NCBI GenBank assembly: GCA_017508505.1
Contig: JAFVYT010000205.1
Span: 1-5,689 of the forward strand
Length of the DNA: 5,689 nt
From: Clostridia bacterium
GTDB taxonomy: Bacteria > Bacillota_A > Clostridia > Oscillospirales > SIG627
Reading direction: 5' to 3'
The position numbers and the translations under genes were made by a program. The notes beneath the pieces are model-generated. The model saw only the letters and a program-made list of their open reading frames with translations, ran no database searches and had not been told where the DNA came from. How positions within the stretch are numbered: the stretch's first letter is position 1; each line of letters begins with the position of its first letter. Shown here in pieces: positions 1 through 5,452 of this stretch.

Positions 1-702
1 GAGGTAGGTATCAAAGGACGAGAACGCCTGAGCGCCTGCCCACTCGTTCTGCATGATTCCAAGGAAGTTTACCATCTGATTGCAAAGGGTTGCGAGATGG
101 CTTGCGGGTGCAGAGGTGATCTTTCCGGGAACACCGCCCAGACCGTCCTCAATGAGCTGCTTCAGGGACCAGCCCGCGCAGTAGCCGGTGAGCATGGAAA
201 GGTCGTGGAGGTGAATGTCCGCGTTCTTGTGGGCACCGGAAATCTCGTCGTCGTAGATCTCGCTGAGCCAGTAATTTGCGGTGATGGCACCGGAGTTGTT
301 CAGGATCAGACCGCCCACGGAATAGGTGACGGTGGAGTTCTCCTTCACACGCCAGTCGATGTTCTTCACGTACTGGTTGACGATGTCGGTGTAGTCCACC
401 AGCGTGGACTTCATATTACGGAGCTTTTCTCTCTGGCGACGGTAGAGAATGTAGGCCTTTGCCACGTCGGCATAGCCTGCCTGCACCAGAACCGTCTCCA
501 CGCTGTCCTGAATGTCCTCCACGGCGACCACGTCGTTTTCCACCTTGGGCTCGAAGTCGCTGGTGACCTTCAGCGCGAGAAAGTCGATGATGTTGTCGTT
601 GTAGTTGCGCTCGCACGCTTCGAACGCCAGCTTGATGGCAGAGGAGATCTTGGAGATCTCAAAATCTACGATCTTGCCGTCTCTTTTGTTGACCTGATAC
701 AT
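1..702 (-). CDS. nrdD: Anaerobic ribonucleoside-triphosphate reductase (class III), N-terminal part
   Basis: This enzyme reduces ribonucleoside triphosphates to deoxyribonucleotides without oxygen, using a glycyl radical installed by NrdG. Only the first 234 codons are present, of a family usually around 700 residues. The C-terminal glycyl radical and zinc site lie beyond the left edge. The protein starts MYQVNKRDGKIVDFE and residues 1 to about 95 form an ATP-cone allosteric domain, ending near LYRRQREKLR. The catalytic barrel follows, with recognisable family stretches SVGGLILNNSGAI, HKNADIHLHDLSMLTGYCAGWSL and, near the edge, NEWAGAQAFSSFDTYL. The ATG at 702 is preceded by GAGGA at 708-712 with 5 nt spacing. 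That site overlaps the nrdG stop codon, so the genes are probably translationally coupled. The frame is open with no internal stop. Identification is firm; substrate specificity and regulation of activity cannot be judged from this fragment. Confidence 0.96.
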   Translation of the reverse strand, partial: MYQVNKRDGKIVDFEISKISSAIKLAFEACERNYNDNIIDFLALKVTSDFEPKVENDVVAVEDIQDSVETVLVQAGYADVAKAYILYRRQREKLRNMKSTLVDYTDIVNQYVKNIDWRVKENSTVTYSVGGLILNNSGAITANYWLSEIYDDEISGAHKNADIHLHDLSMLTGYCAGWSLKQLIEDGLGGVPGKITSAPASHLATLCNQMVNFLGIMQNEWAGAQAFSSFDTYL

Positions 703-710
703 ATTCGTCC

Positions 711-1403
711 TCACTCTTCCTGTCCCCTGAGGTGTGCCTCGGGGATCCGTTTTTTAACGATCGAAAGGAAATGATTCATTTCCTCGGGCGAGAAGGCCTC
801 GTAGCCCTCTCCCAAAAGGTTTCCGGAATCCCGAAAGACCTGCAGAAAATAGCGCTTCTCCCCCGCGAGCAGCTCTCCCAAGGCGAAAAGATCCGACTCC
901 GTGTGGATCCCCTTGACCAGAGTGGTGCGGAATTCATAGGGGACGCCGCTCTCCCGCAGAATGCGGATGCTCTCCCCGAAGGGAGCAAACTCCATCTCTC
1001 TGCCCACCGCAAGAGAGTAGGTCTCGGGTGCGCTTTTCACGTCCATGGCCACATAGTCCACCACGCCCTCCGCCAGAACGGCTGAAAGTCGGGCAGGATC
1101 GCTCCCGTTGGTGTCGAGCTTGGTTTTGAAGCCCATTTCCTTGACCCGCCGCAAAAAGAGGGGCAGATCGGGCTGGAGGAGCGGCTCGCCGCCGGTGACG
1201 CAGACCCCCTCCAGAATGCCTCTTCGCTTTCCCAGATAGTCCAGCACCTCCGCCTCGCGGTTCTCGCTCTCCCGCGGATGCTCCACGAGACTTGCGTTGT
1301 GGCAGAAGGGACAGCGCAGATTGCAGCCGCCGGTAAACACCGTGCAGGCGACCTTGCCGGGAAAATCCAAAAGAGTCAGCTTTTGGAAGCCTTGAACGTT
1401 CAT
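711..1403 (-). CDS. nrdG: Anaerobic ribonucleotide reductase activating protein (radical SAM, NrdG2-like)
   Basis: This is a radical S-adenosylmethionine enzyme that generates the glycyl radical on NrdD. With the ATG at 1403 it is 230 residues. The N-terminal stretch QGFQKLTLLDFPGKVACTVF leads into the cluster motif CNLRCPFC, where C27, C31 and C34 bind the [4Fe-4S] cluster in the CX3CX2C spacing. The SAM-binding GGEP motif is at residues 71-74 (VCVTGGEPLLQ), and KLDTNG follows. The overall form and length fit the NrdG2 type of activase. There is no ferredoxin-like insert of extra cysteines as in other glycyl-radical activases. The start at 1403 is chosen because GAGGA at 1410-1414 lies 6 nt upstream. 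In-frame ATGs at 1409 (no spacing from that site) and 1433 (near or upstream of the predicted transcription start) are less likely. It lies 8 bp upstream of nrdD, is the first gene of the operon, and is probably repressed by NrdR. Confidence 0.94.
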   Translation of the reverse strand: MNVQGFQKLTLLDFPGKVACTVFTGGCNLRCPFCHNASLVEHPRESENREAEVLDYLGKRRGILEGVCVTGGEPLLQPDLPLFLRRVKEMGFKTKLDTNGSDPARLSAVLAEGVVDYVAMDVKSAPETYSLAVGREMEFAPFGESIRILRESGVPYEFRTTLVKGIHTESDLFALGELLAGEKRYFLQVFRDSGNLLGEGYEAFSPEEMNHFLSIVKKRIPEAHLRGQEE

Positions 1404-1433
1404 ACTCATTCCTCGTCGATTTATTGCTTCCAT

Positions 1434-1462
1434 AGTATATCACATCCCTTGTGTCCCGTCAA
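1434..1462 (-). promoter_or_regulatory. Sigma-A-type promoter of the nrdG-nrdD operon
   Basis: Read on the minus strand, the -35 is TTGACG (1457-1462), the spacer is exactly 17 bp, and the -10 is TATACT (1434-1439). A TGA immediately before the -10 makes it an extended -10. Each hexamer differs from consensus by one base. The predicted transcription start is near 1427, giving a leader of about 25 nt before the nrdG ATG at 1403. The spacer is almost entirely covered by the second NrdR half-site. Confidence 0.85.
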
Positions 1463-1485
1463 GAAGAAAACACAAGATATTGTGT
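1439..1485 (-). promoter_or_regulatory. Tandem NrdR operator (one strong box, one degenerate box)
   Basis: NrdR is the ATP/dATP-sensing repressor of bacterial ribonucleotide reductase operons. Its 16-bp box has the consensus ACACWATATATWGTGT and normally occurs as a pair spaced about 31-32 bp apart. Box 1 at 1470-1485 reads ACACAATATCTTGTGT on the minus strand, 15 of 16 matches, with 7 of 8 dyad pairs intact. Box 2 at 1439-1454 reads ACACAAGGGATGTGAT: the first half-site is perfect and the other half is degenerate. The boxes are offset by exactly 31 bp, or three helical turns. Box 1 lies just upstream of the -35 and box 2 between -35 and -10, so binding would block RNA polymerase. Box 1 is confident; box 2 is an inference from its phase and conserved half. 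Confidence 0.82.
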
Positions 1486-1527
1486 CTTTACGGAAAAGTA
1501 CAAACAAGATATGGAGAAAAACCACAT

Positions 1528-1572
1528 AAAAAAAGGAGCCCCGCCACCGCCCCGAGAGGGGTGGCAAGGCTC
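1528..1572 (-). terminator. Rho-independent terminator of the lipoprotein gene
   Basis: On the minus strand a GC-rich hairpin runs from 1572 to 1536. Its paired blocks are GAGCC/GGCTC, GCCA/TGGC and CCCC/GGGG around a 4-nt loop, with small internal bulges. Seven T residues follow at 1534-1528. It lies 29 bp beyond the lipoprotein stop codon and upstream of the nrdG promoter, so it separates the two transcription units. The T tract is on one side only, so it is not an obvious bidirectional terminator. Confidence 0.88.
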
Positions 1573-1600
1573 TCAAAAGCCCTGATATTCCGACCTTTTT

Positions 1601-1960
1601 CTATTCTTCGACCCGCTCCAAAAGAAGCGCCTCGCGCCCTTCCGGACAGAGGGTCAGGGTATCGCCGTCGACGGAAAAGGTGCAAACCGTTACCTCTCCC
1701 TCGGAGTAGATAAAGACCTCCTTGCCGTCGATGACGTAGGTGCCGAAGAAAAAGGAGTAGGGGAACTTGTCTCCCGTCTGCTTTTCCAGATTGAGAACGC
1801 CGTCCTCGGTGAAGTGGAAAATCATTTCCTCATCGGTCTCCTCCCCCGTTTCGGACAGCAGCCAGCGCCCCGGGAGTGCCTTGGCATCGGAGGAGCAGGA
1901 GAGCAGAGTAAGAAGGAGGATGCCTGCCAAAACCAAAAGCAGAACGCTTCTTCGCTTCAT
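1601..1960 (-). CDS. Small predicted lipoprotein of unknown function
   Basis: The product is 119 residues from the ATG at 1960, preceded by GGAGGGG at a suitable distance. The in-frame ATG at 1996 lies at or before the predicted transcription start and has no ribosome-binding site. The N-terminus MKRRSVLLLVLAGILLLTLLSC is a typical lipoprotein signal: basic residues 2-4, a hydrophobic core at 6-20, and a lipobox LLSC with the acylated Cys at 22. The mature part is about 97 residues, acidic and beta-rich in appearance. It begins LPGRWLLSE and contains FTEDGVLNL, GTYVIDGKEVFIY and FSVDGDTLTL. This alternation of G-W, DG and turn motifs resembles small lipocalin-like extracytoplasmic domains of Firmicutes lipoproteins, but I cannot assign a named family with certainty. 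It should sit on the outer face of the membrane. It has its own promoter and terminator, although the upstream spoIIE has no clear terminator. Function is unknown. Confidence 0.85.
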   Translation of the reverse strand: MKRRSVLLLVLAGILLLTLLSCSSDAKALPGRWLLSETGEETDEEMIFHFTEDGVLNLEKQTGDKFPYSFFFGTYVIDGKEVFIYSEGEVTVCTFSVDGDTLTLCPEGREALLLERVEE

Positions 1961-1987
1961 ATCATCCCCTCCCTTCTTTGTCCTATT

Positions 1988-2016
1988 ATTATGCACGAGA
2001 AGGGCGGCTTTGTCAA
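1988..2016 (-). promoter_or_regulatory. Sigma-A-type promoter of the lipoprotein gene
   Basis: Read on the minus strand, a perfect -35 TTGACA (2011-2016) is followed by a 17-bp spacer and the -10 CATAAT (1988-1993, 5 of 6 matches). The predicted start is near 1981, about 20 nt before the ATG at 1960 and just enough room for the ribosome-binding site. It lies in the 87-bp gap after the spoIIE stop codon, so the lipoprotein gene need not depend on spoIIE transcription. Confidence 0.78.
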
Positions 2017-2047
2017 CGGATTTTGCAAAAAAATATCTATACTTTAT

Positions 2048-4507
2048 TCATTCCGCGTTCATAATTCGGATGACGGAAACGGAAAGATCGTCCCGAAATT
2101 CCCCTCTGGCCTTGGCGGCGGAGAACACGGTATCGCAAAGGGCCGCCGCGTGGTCGAAGGTGGAGCCGGAGAGCAGGCGGATCAGCCAGCCCGCGTCGTC
2201 GTCGGTTCCCGCCCCGTCGCTCATCAGGATCACGAAATCCCCCTCCCGCACCCCGAAGGAGGTCTGCTCCGCGCACATTCTTCGGAGCGCCCCCGCAGGA
2301 GGAGTGCGGGACTCGATGCGATGGAGCCGATCCCCCCGCAGAACGAAGGAGGGCGCGGCACCCGCCTTGATAAAATTGGCCTCTCCCGACAGAAGGTCCA
2401 CCTCCAAAAGATCCACGGTGGTAAAGGTCTCGTCGGTCTTGGCCATCAAAAAGGTGTTGAGCATCTCCAGCGTCACGCTCTTGGGGGTGGCGCAATGCAT
2501 CAGCTTTTCAATGAAAAGAGAGGAAAGGCGGCTGGTGAAGGCGGCGTCGCGGCCGCTGCCCATTCCGTCGCAGATGAGGGTGTAGAACAAATCCCGATCC
2601 GTCTCGAAAAACAGACACGAATCCCCGCTGACGCTCTCTCCCTTTTTGGTACAGCCGGATTTGGCGCACTCCAGGGCAAACACCCGCCTGCGGCACAGAC
2701 GCATCATCACGCTTTCCTCGAACATCCGGAAATCGGGTGCCTCGAAGCGACAGGAAAAGGCCTTTTCAAAGGCCTCCACCAAACGAAGAGAGGAGGTCGT
2801 CACCCGCTCCAGAGCCACACCGTACACGTCGATCTTCAGCTCCCGATTGCCGAAGACTGCCACCCTGCGGTAGGGAATCTTCAATTCGTCCAAAACCCCA
2901 CGAGCCTTTTTTTCCAGAGCGGGGTTATACTCCAATTCCCGATCCAGATCCCGTGCGGTGCTCTTCAAAAGACGGGAAACGGCGCTGTATTCTCCCGCCA
3001 GCATACTGGTCTTGCGATTTCCCGCAGAGACCCCCGCCATTTCTCCGTAACGCCGATTGATTCGACCTGCCAATTCCTCCCGCTTGGTGCAAGCGGTGCC
3101 GAAGGGGGCTGAAAAGTCCTCCTCGGACACCTTCCCCCCTGCAAGAAGCCTTGCGGAAAGGGCCGTGGTGACCTCAGCGGAAAGGGCGGGGTCCTTTCCC
3201 CAGCAGATCTCCGAAAGGGCGCAACCGGAGCAGACCTGACTGCACACGTCGGAGATCAGACGACTGGCCTCGGTCAAATTCGGCTTTTTGATGGTATCGC
3301 TGACGGTGTAAAACACCTCGGAGAGTGAGGAAAAGGCGTCACTGAGCGTCTTGAGGCGCTTGCCCGCCCGTCGCACCGTTTCCCGATGCACCGCCTCTCG
3401 CGGGGCGCTTTTCACCGCCACGGGGCTTTCCTTGGGAAGAGCGCGCAAAAGAGGGAGCACCGCGATCAGAGAGATCAAAAGATCTCCCGTGTACAGACGA
3501 AAGGCCTCAAAGCCCTCGGCGTAAAGGCTGTAGCCGCAGGAGGCCACAAAGCTCATCATCAGAGCCACCGGGGTGGAATACTCGAAGAAGAGTCCCGCAA
3601 AAAAGCCCCCGACTCCGAGGGCGGGTGCGGCAGCGGAGCCCGCGCAGGCCATCCCGCCGATGATCCCCACTCCCGCGCCGAAAAGCGCGCCTCGCCCCTT
3701 GGCGCAAAGGAGCATCGCACAGGCGGCAAGGACAAAGGACAACGAGACCCCGAACCACTCCGCCTCCCTGACGGCATAAAGAAACAGATAAAAAAGAGCA
3801 AAGACCGAGGAGGCAAGATAGACCCTTCCCTTCCCCCGAACACCGCCCCGCTCTCCCACGGCGGTATACACGTAAAAGCCCGAGATCAAATAGGTGAACA
3901 CCGGGGTCAAAAGTCCCGCACTCACCGCACGAAACAGCGCGGAAAGAGGAAAGCCCTCGAAGAAGGCCAAAAGCATCCCGAGTCCTGTGGAAACCGCCGA
4001 GGACAGCGTCACGCGGGAAAGGAGGCTATCCCGAAAGTCCCCGCCGGTAAAAATCCCTCGAAGGGAAAAGAGTACAAGATACGCCAAAAGATATAACAAG
4101 CGATATTTCGGAACCAGCGCCGCCGACAGCAGAACCCCCAAAAGCACCGTGAGAAGGAGCCCCTTTTCCAGAAGGACGAGCTTTTTTTCGCTCAAGGCTC
4201 CGACCCGCAGCCTGCCGCCGCCCACCGCCGCAAGCAGCGCAAAGCCTGCGGGATACGCCGACCATGGGAAGGCAGCAAGACTGACGGTAGCCGAAAATAA
4301 GGCCACTCCCAGCGCCGACGCCCAAAAGAGCGCAAGCGTCAAGGGGCGCTTTTGCACTCCCACGGCCTCGCAAAAAGCCCCGTACATTTCCCGAAGCGTC
4401 TTGACCGCCCGTCGGCCTCCCTCCCGCACGGGAATGCGCAGGCGGGAAAGCAGCCCCCGCAAGCCAAGGCGTTTTCCTTTTCTGTTGGTTTTCATCGGTA
4501 GTTTCAC
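2048..4507 (-). CDS. spoIIE: Stage II sporulation protein E (membrane-bound PP2C-type phosphatase)
   Basis: SpoIIE dephosphorylates the anti-anti-sigma factor SpoIIAA, releasing sigma-F in the forespore, and associates with FtsZ at the polar septum. The chosen GTG start at 4507 gives 819 residues, close to the 827 of the Bacillus subtilis protein. A basic cytoplasmic N-terminus (about 1-50) is followed by roughly ten hydrophobic segments (about 54-356). A soluble central region contains Cys422, 426, 429 and 435. The C-terminal PP2C domain (about 600-815) carries VSGDS, the metal-binding CDGMGSG with D647, then SGEANFIKAGAAPSF, MSDGAGTDDD with D764, and FRDDLSV with D805 and D806. The GTG is preferred because AAGGGGG lies 8 nt upstream. 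An ATG at 4552 and a TTG at 4567 are in frame but overlap the likely -10, and an ATG at 4495 has no ribosome-binding site. No clear terminator follows. Identity is firm; the exact start is less so. Confidence 0.95.
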   Translation of the reverse strand: MKLPMKTNRKGKRLGLRGLLSRLRIPVREGGRRAVKTLREMYGAFCEAVGVQKRPLTLALFWASALGVALFSATVSLAAFPWSAYPAGFALLAAVGGGRLRVGALSEKKLVLLEKGLLLTVLLGVLLSAALVPKYRLLYLLAYLVLFSLRGIFTGGDFRDSLLSRVTLSSAVSTGLGMLLAFFEGFPLSALFRAVSAGLLTPVFTYLISGFYVYTAVGERGGVRGKGRVYLASSVFALFYLFLYAVREAEWFGVSLSFVLAACAMLLCAKGRGALFGAGVGIIGGMACAGSAAAPALGVGGFFAGLFFEYSTPVALMMSFVASCGYSLYAEGFEAFRLYTGDLLISLIAVLPLLRALPKESPVAVKSAPREAVHRETVRRAGKRLKTLSDAFSSLSEVFYTVSDTIKKPNLTEASRLISDVCSQVCSGCALSEICWGKDPALSAEVTTALSARLLAGGKVSEEDFSAPFGTACTKREELAGRINRRYGEMAGVSAGNRKTSMLAGEYSAVSRLLKSTARDLDRELEYNPALEKKARGVLDELKIPYRRVAVFGNRELKIDVYGVALERVTTSSLRLVEAFEKAFSCRFEAPDFRMFEESVMMRLCRRRVFALECAKSGCTKKGESVSGDSCLFFETDRDLFYTLICDGMGSGRDAAFTSRLSSLFIEKLMHCATPKSVTLEMLNTFLMAKTDETFTTVDLLEVDLLSGEANFIKAGAAPSFVLRGDRLHRIESRTPPAGALRRMCAEQTSFGVREGDFVILMSDGAGTDDDAGWLIRLLSGSTFDHAAALCDTVFSAAKARGEFRDDLSVSVIRIMNAE

Positions 4508-4550
4508 AAATTCATCCCCCTTTTTCCGTTTCCTTTTTTCTGTGGCCTTC

Positions 4551-4585
4551 ATTGTACACCCCGTCAAAAGAGGGAAATGTCGAAA
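4551..4585 (-). promoter_or_regulatory. Putative Spo0A-activated promoter of spoIIE (0A box plus -10)
   Basis: The seven-base Spo0A box core TGTCGAA is present perfectly at 4578-4584 on the plus strand, reading TTCGACA in the direction of spoIIE. A good -10, TACAAT, lies at 4551-4556. The -35-like hexamer TCGACA inside the 0A box (4578-4583) is 21 bp from it. Bacillus subtilis spoIIE and spoIIG promoters are known for -35/-10 spacings of 21-22 bp with Spo0A bound over the -35 region, and this arrangement matches. Transcription would start near 4544, leaving about 37 nt before the GTG at 4507. Only one perfect box is visible, whereas known promoters usually have several, so this is a strong suggestion rather than proof. 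Confidence 0.65.
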
Positions 4586-4653
4586 GAAAAACGGATTTCA
4601 TCATTATTTTTTTCCCTTCGGGACAAACTAGAAAGAAAAAAGGAGAACAGACT

Positions 4654-4950
4654 ATGAACGTGACACATTGCATCACAAGAGCGGTACGCCGAATGGACGG
4701 GATCTGCCTTCAGCCCCACTTCACCGCAGGGGTGAGAATTCGCGATCGGGAAAGCGGCTTTTTATCCCCTGCCAAAAGCATCAGCCTTTCCTGGAACACG
4801 ACGCTTCTGCGCGCCATCCTCATTTTGATGGGGCTCGCGGCGGGGCTAAAGCTTCTCTGCTGCATCAAAAGCATGAAGCGGGAACGAAAAATGAAGAAAA
4901 GCTTTCGGCAAAAGATGCGAAACCTGAAGAAAAAGATGAGCAAATCGTAA
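4654..4950 (+). CDS. Small single-span membrane protein with basic tail, unknown function
   Basis: The product is 98 residues and I do not recognise it. The ATG at 4654 is preceded by AGGAG at 4641-4645 with a spacing of 8 nt. Third codon positions are GC-rich like the neighbouring genes, which supports real coding. Residues 1-48 are polar with two cysteines (6, 18) and the stretch GVRIRDRESGFLSPAKSISL. Residues about 50-71 are a hydrophobic segment ending LLCCI, likely one membrane span. Residues 72-98 are extremely basic, with 14 Lys or Arg in 27 and one acidic residue, including KMKKSFRQKMRNLKKKM. By the positive-inside rule the tail should be cytoplasmic, where it could touch nucleic acid or lipid headgroups. 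It diverges from spoIIE, and the Spo0A-like box at 4578-4584 lies between the two genes, so sporulation-linked expression is possible but unproven. No convincing sigma-A promoter is visible. Confidence 0.68.
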   Translation: MNVTHCITRAVRRMDGICLQPHFTAGVRIRDRESGFLSPAKSISLSWNTTLLRAILILMGLAAGLKLLCCIKSMKRERKMKKSFRQKMRNLKKKMSKS

Positions 4951-4999
4951 ATTTTTTTATCATTTATAGATGGAAAGCACTTTTTTTGCCAAAAACGTA

Positions 5000-5028
5000 T
5001 TGCCTTTTCCTTCATTCTATGGTAAACT
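5000..5028 (+). promoter_or_regulatory. Extended -10 promoter of the rpsO-pnp operon
   Basis: The -35 is TTGCCT (5000-5005), the spacer is 17 bp and the -10 is TAAACT (5023-5028). A TGG directly upstream gives an extended -10. Transcription should begin near 5035, leaving a leader of about 140 nt before rpsO. The stretch 4951-5000 upstream is AT-rich with two T tracts. I see no GC-rich hairpin there, hence no convincing terminator for the preceding small gene. Confidence 0.75.
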
Positions 5029-5032
5029 TATC

Positions 5033-5170
5033 TTCGCTGCGCCCGTGGTAAGGCGCGGCGAAAACATACTACAGTCCGTAACGCAGCAAAGGGGCAAAAA
5101 CAGCGGGGCAGACGCCTGCCTTCTTCACCTGCCCTTGCCGGGTTACAGGATCAGAATTTACGGAGGTGAA
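5033..5170 (+). promoter_or_regulatory. Structured rpsO mRNA leader, candidate S15 autoregulatory element
   Basis: The leader contains several pairings that can be checked by eye. A near-perfect 11-bp hairpin (5033-5043 with 5052-5062, one G-T wobble, 8-nt loop) sits at the predicted 5' end. TCCGTAAC at 5075-5082 can pair with GTTACAGGA at 5142-5150 (one bulge). It encloses GCAA..GGG with CCCTTGC (5086-5093 with 5132-5138, small bulges) and the hairpin GGCAG/CTGCC (5107-5111 with 5116-5120). Alternatively, TCCGTAA at 5075-5081 pairs perfectly with TTACGGA at 5158-5164. TTCACCT at 5124-5130 pairs perfectly with AGGTGAA at 5164-5170. Together these last two helices would form a pseudoknot covering the ribosome-binding site. 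No T tract follows, so control would be of translation, not termination. S15 is known in other bacteria to repress its own mRNA through such structures; the role here is inferred. Confidence 0.6.
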
Positions 5171-5174
5171 AACC

Positions 5175-5438
5175 ATGCTGAAAGACGAAAAGCAGCAAAT
5201 CATTACCACTTACGCTACCCACGAGGGCGACACCGGATCTCCCGAGGTTCAGATCGCCATCCTGACCTCCAGGATCAACACGCTCACCGAGCACCTGAAG
5301 GTCAACAAGAAGGACCACCACTCCCGCAGAGGTATGCTGAAGATGGTCGGTCACAGAAGAAACCTTCTGAACTACCTGCAGAAGAAGGACATCAACCGTT
5401 ACAGAGCCATCATCGAGAAGCTCGGTCTCAGAAAGTAA
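5175..5438 (+). CDS. rpsO: 30S ribosomal protein S15
   Basis: S15 is a primary binder of the central domain of 16S rRNA and nucleates assembly of the 30S platform; it also contacts 23S rRNA in the intersubunit bridge. The product is 87 residues, essentially the family length of 88-89. Family hallmarks are visible in order: [13 protein letters not shown] at 16-28, then [18 protein letters not shown] at 38-55 and [11 protein letters not shown] at 59-69, ending [13 protein letters not shown]. The ATG at 5175 is chosen because GGAGG at 5162-5166 lies 8 nt upstream. A GTG at 5166 is in frame but lies within the ribosome-binding site itself. It is the first gene of an rpsO-pnp operon, the conserved order in many bacteria, and is probably controlled by its own leader. 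Confidence 0.97.
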   Translation: MLKDEKQQIITTYATHEGDTGSPEVQIAILTSRINTLTEHLKVNKKDHHSRRGMLKMVGHRRNLLNYLQKKDINRYRAIIEKLGLRK

Positions 5439-5452
5439 TTTAGGGCGACGAT

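Noticed and set aside
97..774. Plus-strand ORF of 225 codons across nrdD
   Set aside because: It is antisense to the clearly conserved nrdD, has no ribosome-binding site and no recognisable protein features.
1814..3112. Plus-strand ORF of 432 codons across spoIIE
   Set aside because: It is a long shadow caused by GC-rich codon bias in spoIIE; the translation is low-complexity, rich in Gly, Arg and His, with no family signature.
3386..4096. Plus-strand ORF of 236 codons opposite the spoIIE membrane domain
   Set aside because: The translation is highly basic and repetitive, and lies opposite real transmembrane segments; it is a shadow.
4562..4567. TTGACG as the -35 of spoIIE
   Set aside because: Nothing resembling a -10 lies 16-18 bp downstream; the 0A-box arrangement with TACAAT fits better.
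4612..4623. Short TCCC/GGGA hairpin in the spoIIE-small gene gap, next to a T tract
   Set aside because: The stem is only 4 bp and the T tract precedes it on the plus strand, with an A tract following on the minus strand, so it is not a terminator in either direction.
3894..4631. Plus-strand ORF of 245 codons over the spoIIE N-terminus and promoter
   Set aside because: It is rich in Ser, Arg, Lys and Pro, overlaps conserved coding sequence and has no supported start.
4951..4990. T tracts after the small gene as a terminator
   Set aside because: No GC-rich hairpin precedes either tract.
4710..5015. Minus-strand ORF of 101 codons opposite the small membrane protein
   Set aside because: It looks membrane-like only because it reads the complement of Lys-rich codons as Phe and Leu; the plus-strand frame has the better start and wobble pattern.
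4668..5051. Plus-strand ORF of 127 codons overlapping the small membrane protein in another frame
   Set aside because: It has no ribosome-binding site and runs through the rpsO promoter; the 4654 frame is better supported.
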